Assembly (NCBI RefSeq): GCF_030052815.1
Contig: NC_079505.1
Span: forward strand, 73,034,701-73,098,700
Length of the DNA: 64,000 nt
Reading direction: 5' to 3'
From: Hevea brasiliensis
Taxonomy: Eukaryota; Streptophyta; Magnoliopsida; Malpighiales; Euphorbiaceae
In this document: piece after piece, positions 50,621 to 62,259 of the stretch
Layout: every line of letters starts with the position of its first letter
How positions within the stretch are numbered: the stretch's first letter is position 1
The notes under the pieces: model-generated
Databases searched by the model: none
What the model was told of the DNA's origin: nothing
The model's input: only the letters and a program-made list of their open reading frames with translations
Made by a program: the position numbers and the translations under genes

Positions 50621-50882
50621 TGTGGTATCACAGGAAGCAAGATGAATTAAAAGAGAAGGAAAAGGTTGAAACTTATAATTACAGATTGATGACTTGGAAA
50701 CTAAAGTTAGATTGATGAGCTGGAGTTATTTATTCTAAAGGATCAAGTGTAGATTAGTTAGACAGTTGCTTTGTACTTTATTAATTTTCCCACCACTTGT
50801 ACAAAGTTTGTATGTAGAATCTTCAATCTTGATTGTTCAATGAGAAATAGTTGAGTTTTCTGTGCAAATTCCTTTCTTGTTG
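50621..50882 (+). repeat. 3' LTR of the copia element
   Basis: Begins TGTGGTATCACAGG after the polypurine tract and matches the 5' LTR to its end near 50,882. Confidence 0.88.
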
Positions 50883-52362
50883 GCTATAACTATTAAAATG
50901 GACATTGTAACACCTTCTTTGCTATCTTCGATAAATTAAAAAAAGTGATCTGTGTTTTTCCCACCAGTAAAAGATGAGGAAAAAAGAATCAAATTGAAAG
51001 GAAGTTGTGACATATAAATCAAATTTTGAAAGACCATCGGTAACTCTTGGTTTCTTATGTCATTGCATATTTGTTGCCTTTGTTGGCTTTACACAAATCA
51101 TTGAACTGCCAATTGGGAAGAAGAATGGAGCTTATGGCTCAACAAACTTCACAATGTGATTCATATATATCTACAATTAATTGTCTTAACTCTTGTCTAA
51201 TTAATTATTAGAACATCTATCTCTATTTTTAAGCATGTACAGTATTTCAGTACTTAATCACATAAACGTTTCATTATTAATTTAGGATAAAAAAAACAAA
51301 AGAAGCAAAACCCAATTAAAGGAATCTTAAAAATAATAATAGTTTCATTTTTCTTTCATGACACCTATAGATTCATTCAATTCTTAATCATTTTCATTCT
51401 CTTTTAATATAACAATAATATTTACATTTTCAATAAAAAAAATTCATGTATAGTTGGATGATAAACAATAAAAATCATTAAATAGTTTCAAAATGATAAA
51501 ACCTGAAAGCGTTGCTTCACTAATATGAGTCACATTTTTATCGTTTTAGCTGGATGGACATACAAAATGAAGAAAGAATTGTCAGATGTTCACCAAGAAA
51601 TTCCTGGTGAGGATTAATTAGAGTGATAGTATTATGGTAGAAATAGAGTAGAGAGAAAATAGAGACATAAAGGAGATAGTGCAGGGAAAGAAAAGAGGAG
51701 AAGGAGAAAGAATCAATTTCTATAATCTTATTTATAGGAAAAAGTGATGAGAGTATATTTTTTGACACATTATAGAAATATATTCCTTACTAAAAGGTGA
51801 TATATTTTGTGTGAATATTTTATATTGTATCACAAAACATCGAATTTTTTTATGCACAGCTCAATTATTAGAGTTACAAATAGGACTATAAAACGAAGAA
51901 TCAATAAAAACACTTAATTAAATTTATATAGTTAAATATTTAATTTAATATTTTATAAGTGTCATTCCATTTTGGGGAAACATTCCATAAAAATTTTCTA
52001 GAATGCATATCATTGTCACTATAAAAATTTCCTCACTTTCATTAGACTATTATGTATCACAGAATATCAAGTATTATTTTTAATTGATTGAATAAAAGAA
52101 TTTAAAGAGATCTATGAGCGTATTGAACATATAAATTCAAAGCATAACATATATACTTAATATGAAAAAAATTTATCACCTAACATAGGTTCATACGCTC
52201 TTTTCAAATGAATAATAGATGAAGTATTTGTGGAATCATTATCAAAATCAATAAAAAAATTTAAAGTGTTGGAAAATATTTATCTAGAATAATTTTTTAA
52301 TAATCTTAAAATATTTTGCATATTACATCTTTCTTTAAATTCTTAGATGCTAACAACTGTTT
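50883..52362. other. AT-rich intergenic DNA
   Basis: No gene or element is supported. Short frames, such as 51,538-51,768 on the minus strand, show no motif. Confidence 0.6.
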
Positions 52363-52974
52363 AATTTCGATAAATTATACCCATCGTCTCTCAATTTAGA
52401 TAATTATTTTATTTTAATCATTCAACTTTAATTTATTAAAATAAAATATCTTAACTTTAATTTTATTTAAACAAAAGTCTTTTTAACTTGCAACTACAGG
52501 TTTTCAGGCTTTTTTTTTTTAATTAATATTTAATTAAAATAAATTTATAAATTATTATTTATTATTTTTTATTGTCATTTAAAAATTAAAATATCAATAA
52601 AATATTATATATTAATAAAATATTATTTTAAAATTTTAAATTTATTATTATATTACTATTTTTCCAATTGTTACAAATTAAATTTAACTAATAATAAATA
52701 ACATATATAATTAATAATTTTATAAATAAATTTAGTTCAAATAAAATAATTTTGTTGATAATCATTATTAATTAATTTAATCATAAAGTAAAATTATGAG
52801 AGTAAAAATGTAATTTTATTCTTTTTAACCAAAAACCTATTATTGTAAATCAGAATGATTTTTTTGAAATAAAATTAAAGTTAAGAAATTTTATTTTAAC
52901 AAATTAAAATTGAGCGTTTGACACGTAATAATCACATAAATTAAGAGACGGTTAATATAATTTAGCTGTTAAAT
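52363..52974. mobile_element. Foldback / long-TIR MITE
   Basis: Two inverted arms of about 105-110 bp flank about 385 bp of AT-rich DNA. The left arm is near 52,369-52,475 and the right near 52,860-52,968. Matching blocks include CGTCTCTCAATTTA against the complement of TAAATTAAGAGACG, and CTTAACTTTAATTTTATTT against the complement of AAATAAAATTAAAGTTAAG. The arms diverge by substitutions and indels. Long arms suit Mutator-like or foldback MITEs; no target duplication was identified. No coding capacity. Confidence 0.8.
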
Positions 52975-53868
52975 TTCAGTGGCTTTTCTCCAATAATTAT
53001 GCAGGTAGATTATCATAGAGAAGAAGACAAAACAAATCAAATTCAAGAGTTGAGTTTGACAATGTGTTGTTGTTAACAAGTGAGATTGATCTTAATCAAC
53101 TTGCAAATCCATGAATCACAAAACAGTATTTCCCATTTCATATATCTGTGGCGCTAATTTTCCTGCTTGCTTCCAAAGATTAATAAACACATTAAAACTC
53201 CTGTTGGCTGTCTACGTCCAATTTATTTTTTATATTTAATTTCATGGCCTTTTTGGTATCATTTTTATATATTAAAATTGTATTTGTCATACAAATATTT
53301 TTAAGATTGTGTTTTTTATATAATTCTAATATATTTAAAATAAAAAATTTAAAATACCCTCTAATAAAATTGAATCTTAATGAACAAAAAAAATCATTAT
53401 TAATTAAACTACCTCAATCGAATTCTAAATTCAATTTATTGTTTATGTCTCTTTTAATTTTATCTTCAATATTGTTGTTAGTGTATAATTTTTTTAGAAA
53501 AAAATAGCATTTAAATTTAAAAATTTTTGTTATAATATATTAGACTACTAAATTACTACGAGTGGTATATATTTTTTTAATCTTCAAAATAATATATTTT
53601 CAAACATGATGCTTAATGATTTATTTTAATCATGTAACTTGGCATGAATGAAGATCGAGATTATGGTTGAATATCATTTTTTTTTTACCAATTTTATTAC
53701 TAAAAAGCTAAATTTTAGTAATTTAAGGTTAAGTACCTTTTTAATTTTAATGAAGTTTTAAATAAGTAGCTAAATAAAATTACCAAATTGAGATAAATTT
53801 TTTCACAAATATAATCAGCCACAATTTTAATTACTTATTTTGTCTAATATTAATGTGATTAGGGAATG
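52975..53868. other. AT-rich intergenic DNA
   Basis: Nothing recognisable; an 87-codon frame at 53,244-53,507 is Phe/Ile/Leu/Lys/Asn-rich, as random AT-rich DNA gives. Confidence 0.6.
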
Positions 53869-55047
53869 ATTAGCTTAACAATATCAGCAACATTGCCAGA
53901 GCTAAGGCCACCACCATGTCAAGAGAATCAAGTGTGCCAGAAAGCCAATGCAGTTCAACTTGGAATTCTCTCTCTCTCTCTCTTCTACTGACATCCACTG
54001 GATATCTCTTGAGGAATCTGGCCTTGCGTGGAGGCATTTGGGGCAGATCAGTATTGTGGCGAAGATCCAAAGCAAGAATGACAACTTGAAGATTCTTTAA
54101 TTGGTACTTTTTCCTCATGGGGGATCAATTCTGTTGGCATCAACTGTGCTTGTTTATGTTCAAGATTATGTTGGATGGGTCTGGGGCCTTGGAATTCCTG
54201 CAATTCCCCTGCTCCTATCAATAGCCATATTTGTAGCTGGGTACCCACCCACTCTATCGAATTTTAGAGCCAGCTGGTTGTCCATTTGCAAGATTGTTAC
54301 AAGTCAATGTGGCTGCATTAAGAAAAAGGAAGGTTTCTGCAGTTTCCAATCCTTATTTTTTGTACTTTATGAGGAGCTTGATGCCTCTATTTCAGCAGAT
54401 GGAATGCTTCATCATACTGAACAATTTAAGTTTCATTTCTTTTGCATATACTGATGCTGAAGAGGATAACCCAGATCGGTACACCTAAGAAAATCTCATT
54501 TACAATGCAATGCAGATTTTTGGACAAGGCAGCCATTATGACAGATGAGGAGAAGCTCAAACCATTAGAAAAACCAAACCTATGGAGATCAAACACTGTT
54601 CATAGAGTTGAAGACTGAAATCTGTGATCAAAATGTTACCAATAATGGCTGTTGGAATCCTCTTTTTTACGGCCTCTGCCCAACAGAACACATTCTCACT
54701 ATAATTAACGAGCCAATACCATGAATAGGCATCTCACAAAATCCTTCCAAATCCCTGCTGCTTCTCGTCTGTGTTCAACATGACTTCATGCTTGCTACAA
54801 TAGCTTTATACGACCGTATATTTGTTCCTTCCCTTCAAAAATTCACAGGGCTTGAGTGCGGCAAAAATTTCTTGCACAGAATGGCCATAGTTTTCGCCAT
54901 TTCAATATTAGCCACTCTGGTTGCTGGATTGTTGAAGTCAAGAGGAAGCATATAGCACGGGCTACTGGGATTACAAATAGCAACAGCACCACTCTTTCCA
55001 TGTCAGTTTTTTTGGCTTGTGCCGCAATATGGCATTCCCGGAATATT
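53869..55047 (+). pseudogene. NPF (NRT1/PTR family) transporter pseudogene, NPF3-like
   Basis: NPF proteins are 12-helix proton-coupled plasma- or organelle-membrane carriers of nitrate, peptides and hormones. The copy starts in mid-protein (LTISATLPELRPPPCQ at 53,875-53,922) and lacks roughly the first 100-150 residues. Recognisable family blocks follow in shifting frames: FNWYFFLMG near 54,095-54,120, LASTVLVYVQDYVGW near 54,131-54,177, LLQVNVAALRKRK near 54,292-54,330, NTVHRVED near 54,591-54,614, MNRHLTKSFQIPA at 54,721-54,759, and DRIFVPSLQKFTGLE near 54,812-54,856. It breaks off after a PQYGIPG-like block near 55,030-55,045, losing the last helices. Frameshifts and stops (for example a TGA after DPKQE near 54,080) make it dead. 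NPF3 placement is from memory of family motifs. Confidence 0.85.
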
Positions 55048-55357
55048 AATTCGGTTCTAAACCCACTTTGAACTGGACTGGTTCTAGTCAATTGGCATCG
55101 CAAAGATTTTTTTTTTTTTTTTAAATATTTCATTAGATGAAGTAAGAAACAAAACCCAAGCCCACTGAAAATAAATTGTTGCATCAAAAGTCCAACCCAA
55201 ACCTAGATAAGAGGGCTAAATGGTATGACCCTGTCTTCTCTTCTGCAACAGCCGACTTGCCTTCCTCCTTCACCCTCTTCACTTCTCTGGTCTACAAAAA
55301 GGAGAGACTTGGCAGCATCAGCATGCAGAAGAGACCAAACAAAAAAAGGTAAAGGAA
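55048..55357. other. Intergenic spacer
   Basis: About 310 bp between the NPF pseudogene and the Athila-like LTR with no supported feature. Confidence 0.5.
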
Positions 55358-55362
55358 GTTGA

Positions 55363-57055
55363 TGTGGCGAATCCGCAAGTATACGGGTCGTCTCAAGTAA
55401 TAAAGTGATGAATAAAGTATCGTTTCCACGAGGATTTGCTGTTTGATTACAAAACTATGAATGAAGTGATTATTTGGGCTAATGATTAATGAATAAATGG
55501 TAAATGTAAATAAGCAAGGTAAATTGATTAATCTAATTGGAATGGGTAAAGAGCAAACAAATAAATTCTAGATCTAGTTTGCAATTAAACTAAATTAACA
55601 ATGGGTAATTCAATTCAAAGTCTAATTATGTTAAAAGTGATTCCAGAGTTGGGGGTTTATGCATAAATTAATTGGGATTTGTCTTGGGCATTCCAATTTT
55701 TAGGGAAAAATAGAGTTTGAAAGTGATTAATTCTAAATTCCTTTGATTTCTTTTTCAAGCAAACCGAAGTGTGTTCTAAAATAACAAAACCTACTTTCGT
55801 ACGATATTTGATTAATTTAAAACCCATTAAGTTTTGTAACCAATCATTAATTCCTCTTAAAACCCAAGTTTATTTCTAAATCTAGGTGATTTTAAGTTCC
55901 AATCCTTGATTATCTATCAATGACTTTCACCTTTCGATCCTTCAATCAAAGATTAACACAATACCCAATGGGTACCAACTTAGGTAAGTAAATCAAGCAC
56001 ACAAGGAAGGAATCAAAACTCGTATTTACGTAAAATAAGGAAATACTCAGTCCAAATACACAAATTAATCTAAAACATATTTTCTAACTCTGAAATCTAA
56101 AGAGTTTACTCACTCATGATGGTATTTACAAGAAAGATTGATGGAAAAGTAAAGAAAAACATGATAAGAGGACTAAAATAGAAAAACCCAGGTAGAAGAA
56201 CCCAAAACTCTGGTTTCTGGAGCTCCAAAAATGGTTGCAGCAGCTCCTTCCCAGAAAATGGCGTCTCCTCATCTCTCTCTTATATTTTCTTTCCTTTTTG
56301 TTTCTCCTCCCTTTCCTCTTGTGGCAAAAACTAGGAAATGATGAATTTATATCGTCCCAAAAAGTTACCCTAAAAGTAAATAAGAGCCAAGGAGTGGATA
56401 GGAAATGAGGTGTAAAATTATCCAAGTTAGCAGCATTATTCACGTTAGGCGATGCGCAGGTGCGGCTTAACCCTAAGCGACTTCTTAGCAAATTTCAACA
56501 GTCGCATGTCGCTAAGGTTAAGCAGACCCTCAGCAAATCTCGGCAGACTTGGAGTAAAATAGACTTTTCTGCTCATGCTTGACTTCCTACTTGACTTATG
56601 CTGCACCTTAAGCACTGCTGCTTTACCCTAAGCAGGATCTTAAGCAATTCTCGGCAGGTTGTGGAGTAAAAGCTTGAATATGTAGGATTTAAGCCGTGCT
56701 TGACTTTCAGCTTGAACAGGCTTAAGGTTAAACTTATATGACATACCATAAGCAACATCATAAGCAAAGTCTTAACCAAATTTCGGCTAACTTGCTCTTT
56801 CAAAGTTTGATTTCTTCAACTTTCCTCCATGCTTAAAGAATTCCAAATTTCTTCAAATCACTTCCTAATGCACTCATTGATCTTCGATTTGCCACAAAAT
56901 CCTATCAAAAACAACAAAATTACAAAAATCAAATATAAAGTATCTAAATTTAACAAATAAGCTAAAATAAAGCTAAAAACATAAATTATACTAAAATATA
57001 AGGGCAAAATGGATGCAAAACTACCCTAAAATACCTATATGAAATGAGTGTAACA
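55363..57055 (-). repeat. 3' LTR of the Athila-like element (1,693 bp)
   Basis: On the plus strand it runs from TGTGGCGAATCC at 55,363 to GTGTAACA at 57,055, so both ends are canonical TG..CA. The polypurine tract abuts the 57,055 end. The block 56,440-56,800 is full of TAAGCA and TCGGCA words. The left flank is GTTGA; the partner target copy lies outside the window. Minus-strand frames inside (56,126-56,491) are not genes. Confidence 0.85.
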
Positions 57056-57078
57056 AATTCCCCTAAACTCAAACCTTT
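57056..57078 (-). promoter_or_regulatory. Polypurine tract of the Athila-like element
   Basis: On the minus strand the purine-rich GGTTTGAGTTTAGGGGAATT directly precedes the LTR start TGTTACACTC. Confidence 0.75.
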
Positions 57079-59271
57079 GCTTGTCCTCAAGCAAATTAAA
57101 AACAATTAAAGCAATTTGGGATACCTTACTTTAAATTTATGAAAATTACTTATTCAAACTCTCAAGCTTACCTTTAGCCACCAACAAACCATATACCCAC
57201 TTTCAAGGTACAAAGAATTCAATCATTACCAAAGTTATCACCGCTTAGCCTTGGGTCAATTATCCATATCATCAAACCCAAACCAATCAATCACAAAGAA
57301 TAATCATGCCTAAATAGACTATAGGGTAATCCATAAACTAAAGTGTCTCAAATAATGATGGAAGTAAATGAATGGATTAATGATATCCCAATCCCATAGG
57401 CAATTCTTCTATTCCAATCTCCACTAATGTAGCAAAACACCATCAAAAGATCAAAAGGACTTTCAAGGGTTGTAATGGGGCTAAGGTGGTGATAATGTGG
57501 CTAACAAGAAAAGGATAAAGGTAACAAAATATGAGAATAATCAAATTATTAAAATATTAAGACACACATTTTTTTTTTTTGAATCAAATAGGGGAAGAAA
57601 CTTAACAACTATTCACCAATGCTAGCATATAATTTTGAAGCTTTTGGAGGGACTATATAAATAACATTGACTTTGAATTACAATTGTCCCTTTTCAATTC
57701 ACCCCCAAACTCATTTTTTTGTGTACTTGGGTGGTGAATTACTTTACATACCATAATTGAATTTGCTAGCTTTTTTTTTTTTTTTTTACTTTAGTCACTT
57801 CTCCCAACTAATTATTATCATTATTATTATTATTATTATTTTAAGTGTATCTATCACTCAAAGAATTATTCTCATGGAGGGTAGGTAAGTGTTTGGGTTT
57901 ATGGCTAGGCATTAATGTGGGTTCCAAAGAAATAAGAGGGATAAATATAGGCTCAAATTGGTTCCAAAGGGAAATTTTTAAGTGAGGTTGGCTGAGGCTA
58001 AAATATGGATTTAAAATTTAAAGAATGCCTAGATCATTTCTTTTTCAAGTGTATACTATGATTTCGCCTTGAAAGGTTTAGAAAGATTGTTCTAGGATTG
58101 GTGAGACATCAATTAGCTACTTCTCACCCTAGAGTTTTCTCTAAGCACTCAAAGTCAATGCAATTGATTGGGTGGCCCTTGGCTAAGAAGATATAAACTA
58201 AAGCAAGAATCTAATAACTTTGCACCTATCTAGAACTTTCAATCCATCAAACCCTTCTAAAAGTAAGCTTAATTGCTCTTCAAAGCAACTCTCAATCATC
58301 TAAGGACAAGGTAAAAATTTATTTTTATGATATGCATGATCCTAAAATGAATGCATAAATCAAATTAAAACTAAGTGTAATCTATATGAAAACTATATGC
58401 AAATGTATGTGTATGAGTATAGACATGTGTGTGGTATATGTATAAGTGTATGGATTATTTATATATGGATGAATGAAATGCAATAAATGAATAAATGAAA
58501 ATTTTGCAAAAATTTTGCCCTCACCCCCAAACTCAAATGAAACATTGTCCTCAATGTTTAAAATGAATGCAAAGATGGGCAAAATTGTGTGAACTAATCA
58601 ATTAATGAAATATATACAATTGGGAATTAAATCAATATAAGCTCAAGTATTTCAAAATTAGTTCAAAATAATATTAACAATGAAGCTTTAGAGAGAAAAA
58701 TGTGAAAAAGTATCCCAAATGTATGAATTTAAACTGCTTAAGATGTTGCTTAACCTGTTGCGTAGGGTAAGCAAAAGCATAAGCATTGGCATAAGCATTG
58801 GCAACATACCATAAGCATAATTAGTAAAAGGGTAAGCTGTTACCTCAAAATGATGTTAAAAATAAGCAGCTCAAAGGAAATTATGCAACTCATCAATATC
58901 AACAAAATTAGGACTGAATAAGAGATAAAGTACAAAAATAATATGCAAGAAGATGAAAGAGTGTAATGAAATAAGATCTAACAGTTAAATCAAGAATTAA
59001 ACCAAAAAGCATTCATAGAATAACTATATCCATATTAGAAGATAAAATAAAATAGACTGAACTAAAGGAAATGAATGCAAATATAATCATAAAAACTAAT
59101 TACCAAAATATTACAACTATTACTAAAGTTTGAAGATTAAAATAAACAGATTACAAAATAAACCTAAAACAGAAACTAAAACTGAATTGAAGAACTAAGA
59201 CTAGTACTAAACTATCACTCTTGTTTAAGCTCACTGTCAAGGCTTTGTTCTTTGCATCGAGTCTGCATGAG
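57079..59271 (-). other. Long 3' noncoding region of the Athila-like element
   Basis: About 2.2 kb without coding capacity separates the extra ORF from the polypurine tract, as is usual in Athila-type elements. It includes a TAAGCA/GGTAAGC-rich block at 58,735-58,835 that resembles parts of the LTR. Confidence 0.7.
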
Positions 59272-61097
59272 TTACGCAATAGGTTCATTGTGATCTGAAG
59301 TTTCAGAAGCAGTTTCTAAATTTTCTGTGAGGTCTTTCATTTCCTGAAGCATGTCTTGGCCCCAATGATATAAATTGTTATAAGATTGGGCCAATTTGTT
59401 GTAGAGTTCCAACATTTGAAGTTGATGCTGCTGCTGCTTCTTTTTAAGAGATGAAAATCTTTTTTTAAGTTTCTTTTCTAGCTTATTCTTTTGGTTGACC
59501 TGCTGCTGACCCATGGTATCAATTTTAACCTCTAAGTTCTTCAAGGTTGCAAGGATGTCTATGGTGTCAAGTGAGGGAATAGATGGTTGGACAGTGAAGC
59601 TGGCTACTTTGGATTCCAAGGATCTTAGGAGGGACAAAATATCTGCTGAAAACTGCGGGGTAGTGGTTGTTTGAGGTTCTGCTGGTGCAAAGGTATTTGG
59701 TTCTGTAGTACCACTGGCTTCAGCATGCTGCTGTAACAAAGCATAAGTATGTCCTACTTTCTCACAAAGGTCCATGTGTAGCAACATTGTGCTGTCTATA
59801 AATGATTCACCAGACACTGGCAGTAGCTTATATAGACTAGCATCAAAGCTAAATGAATTGGCTATGGCAGTTATATAGCCTCCAAAGACTATGCTACCTT
59901 TGGTATGCTTTGTGACAGTTTGGTGCCAATGAGTAACTAGGAAATGGGCTGTGCTAACTTGTTTTCTCTCCTTAATGCACCACAATAAAAATAAGTCTCC
60001 AGCACCCACAATGCTGTTACTGTGTCCCCTTCCTAGAACAGTGTAAGAAATAAATCTATGGAGGTATTTCAACACATGATCGACTATCCTAGAGGCTTTT
60101 GCTGTCCTCTGTCTGTAATAACCCCCATAAGGTGCAATTTCTTTCCAGAACTTTACAGGATCATAAATGGTTTGTTGCCACTCAATACTCTTATAGCCCG
60201 AATCCTGAAAACCAAAAATTTCATTCATAGAATCCATGTCTAACTCCCTATCAATGCCAGCACAACGAAAACAGATCACATTCTTATGCTCAGGTACTGT
60301 TAATTTGAATTTCACCCTTAAGGAACTCAAAAATTCCAAGGTCAAATCCTTGTACACTGGTTCCCTAATCCTAGCAAACTTAGTCCAGTTTACAGCATCT
60401 AAGCAAGCAAATACAGAGTCATAAATGCCTAACTCTTTTAAAATCTGCTCATCCATATATTTGTTTGCCAAAATAGGCTTAGAAGCTAAACTCTCATAAG
60501 CATTTTTCATATCCAAATCTTTAAAAGCCCAAGGTAATGGAGAAAGTACCTCCTCTATATCATTGGCAGATGATTTGTGTGTCTTTGGAGCGATGCAGTG
60601 AGAGAGTTTAAGGGTGACTGAGGTATAGGGGTTTGAACCGCTGGTGATGAAATGTGCAATGAAGACCTAGTTCTTTTACTGACTGGTTCAGAGGGAAGTT
60701 GAGGTGGAGAGTTTAGATCCAAAGGAACAGAGGGATTTCCTTTTCTTTTTCCGACAGTGGCTTTCTTGGGTCTACCCGCAGCCATTTTTGTTTTACCTTT
60801 AGATTTGGTTTGAGTTGGCACGGGTTCAGACATTGGTTCTTGAAACTGAGTTTCGAAAATGGGTGTTTCATTTTGTGGCTCATTTTGTGGCGAGAGGGGG
60901 GTCGGCGGAATGAGGGTTGGTGTTTGGCTTTGGGGTAGTGGTGGTGTTTGCGGTGGTGGCGATTGAGGTAGTGGTGGACTGGGACTGGGGTTAGGGTTCG
61001 CAGAAAAAGAAGATGGAGTAGCCATTTTCGATTTGACAGAGCGTTTAGATTTTCTGGGTTTGGGTTTGTGGGTGGACCATATCTTGGTTCTCACCAT
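59272..61097 (-). pseudogene. Athila-type extra ORF in the env position (frameshifted)
   Basis: Two adjoining frames, 61,097-60,555 (180 codons) and 60,516-59,272 (414 codons), are one ORF split by a frame change near 60,560-60,610; the second frame is open upstream of its ATG to that point. The N-terminal part is basic (KPKPRKSKRSVKSK), then a Pro/Ser/Gln-rich low-complexity tract. The second part has a domain typical of plant retrotransposon ORFs (VNWTKFARIREPVYKDLTLE; DMDSMNEIFGF; GDLFLLWCI). The C-terminus is a coiled coil rich in Lys and Gln (residues about 335-395 of the second frame). No signal peptide or convincing membrane anchor is visible, so the position is env-like but the protein is not clearly an envelope. 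Function unknown. Confidence 0.8.
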
Positions 61098-62195
61098 TTA
61101 ATGAAGAGAAATAAACTCTTCAGCTTCCCTAGAAATGCCGAAAAAAATGGTGGAGGGAGGGGGTCGGCGGAATGAAGCTTTGGTTTATCGGGAGTTTGGG
61201 TGAGGGCTTCATAAAAAAAAATGGCAGAAATTTTGGGGCTTTTTGAAATGTAGGACAGACATTTGGTAATTTGGGTTATGCTTGGGGTTAAGCAGAATTT
61301 GCTTAGGGTTCAGCAGAATTTGCATAGGGTATAGCTTATTAAGCAACATCTTCAGCAAGTTTCGGCATGTTTTGAAAAAATTTGTGGTTTTACTTACCAA
61401 AAACAGTCCAAATGATATGGAATGCTATCATGACCCTCAGCAAATACCAAATACACACAAACACCATAAAATTTAGGAATTTAAGCTCATCATCTCTTAG
61501 AACTCATCAAACATAACATAACCATGAAGAGATTTGAAAGGTAAACAACTTAAATTAAGCATGGATTGTAATTACCTTTTTGCAAACCCAATGAAATGGT
61601 TTGATTTCCAAGCTTATACCCAAAGCACATTTTCAGTAGCATTTGAGACAAGTTCCAGACATTCAAAAATTGCAGAAAAGACATAGAAATTGACTTTTTA
61701 AGCAGCATGAACAGTAGCGTGAACAGTAACAAAAATTAGCAGACTACAAAAACTAGCAGCAATTCAAACAAAAACATGCAAATTCTAACAGACTATAAAA
61801 ACTATATATACACTAAAAGGTAAAACTTAACAAACACTGTTTTTGCATTTTAATAAAGCTCACATCAGTCCTAAATATCAAAATTGATCCTCATTTAAGT
61901 TGCATTTCACAAAATTTACACAAAACACAAAATTAAACATGTGCTATCAAGTAGATTGCAATATCAGCAATTTAGCACAAGTTTAAAGGTGTTACTGTTC
62001 ACAGGTACTGGATAAAGTGCAGAATTTTGCTTTATACTTGCTCCTTTTCAATTCTTTCTTTTTGCTACATGTGTTAATTTGCCCAATTTTCATGAATGAC
62101 CTACAAAGGATAAACAAATGTCACTTTTGAGTTTAATGAGGGTAAAAACTGAAAATGAAATGAAATAGAAGATTAATAAACTATAAAAGGATACG
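61098..62195 (-). other. Spacer between pol and the extra ORF
   Basis: About 1.1 kb without a supported gene. Around 61,255-61,375 it carries TTAAGCA, CAGCA and TTTCGGCA words like those in the LTR. It may hold the promoter or splice acceptor for the downstream ORF; this is inference. Confidence 0.5.
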
Positions 62196-62213
62196 CTTGG
62201 GTTGCCTCCCAAG
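62196..62213 (-). promoter_or_regulatory. Hairpin just after pol
   Basis: CTTGGG (62,196-62,201) and CCCAAG (62,208-62,213) form a perfect 6-bp stem around the loop TTGCCT. It starts 46 bases after the pol stop. I recall the same CTTGGGAGGCAACCCAAG motif from this place in other plant Athila-like elements, which suggests an RNA signal. Role unknown. Confidence 0.55.
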
Positions 62214-62259
62214 AAGCACTTGTTTAAGGTCTTAAGCTTGACCTTTCACTCCAAATCAC

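Larger units (their letters stand above)
45878..50882 (+). mobile_element. Complete, decayed Ty1/copia retrotransposon
   Basis: A roughly 5.0-kb element in the order LTR, PBS, gag, protease, integrase, RT, RNase H, polypurine tract, LTR. Integrase before RT is diagnostic for copia. The LTRs are short (about 262 bp) and by eye about 88% alike, so the insertion is much older than the element at 25.4-35.3 kb. No clear target duplication remains; the first few bases of the 5' LTR have diverged. Confidence 0.93.

Noticed and set aside
54843..55187. 114-codon minus-strand frame
   Set aside because: Antisense shadow of the NPF pseudogene, whose plus-strand translation shows clear family motifs.
56126..56491. 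121-codon minus-strand frame
   Set aside because: Lies inside the Athila-like LTR and shows no domain.
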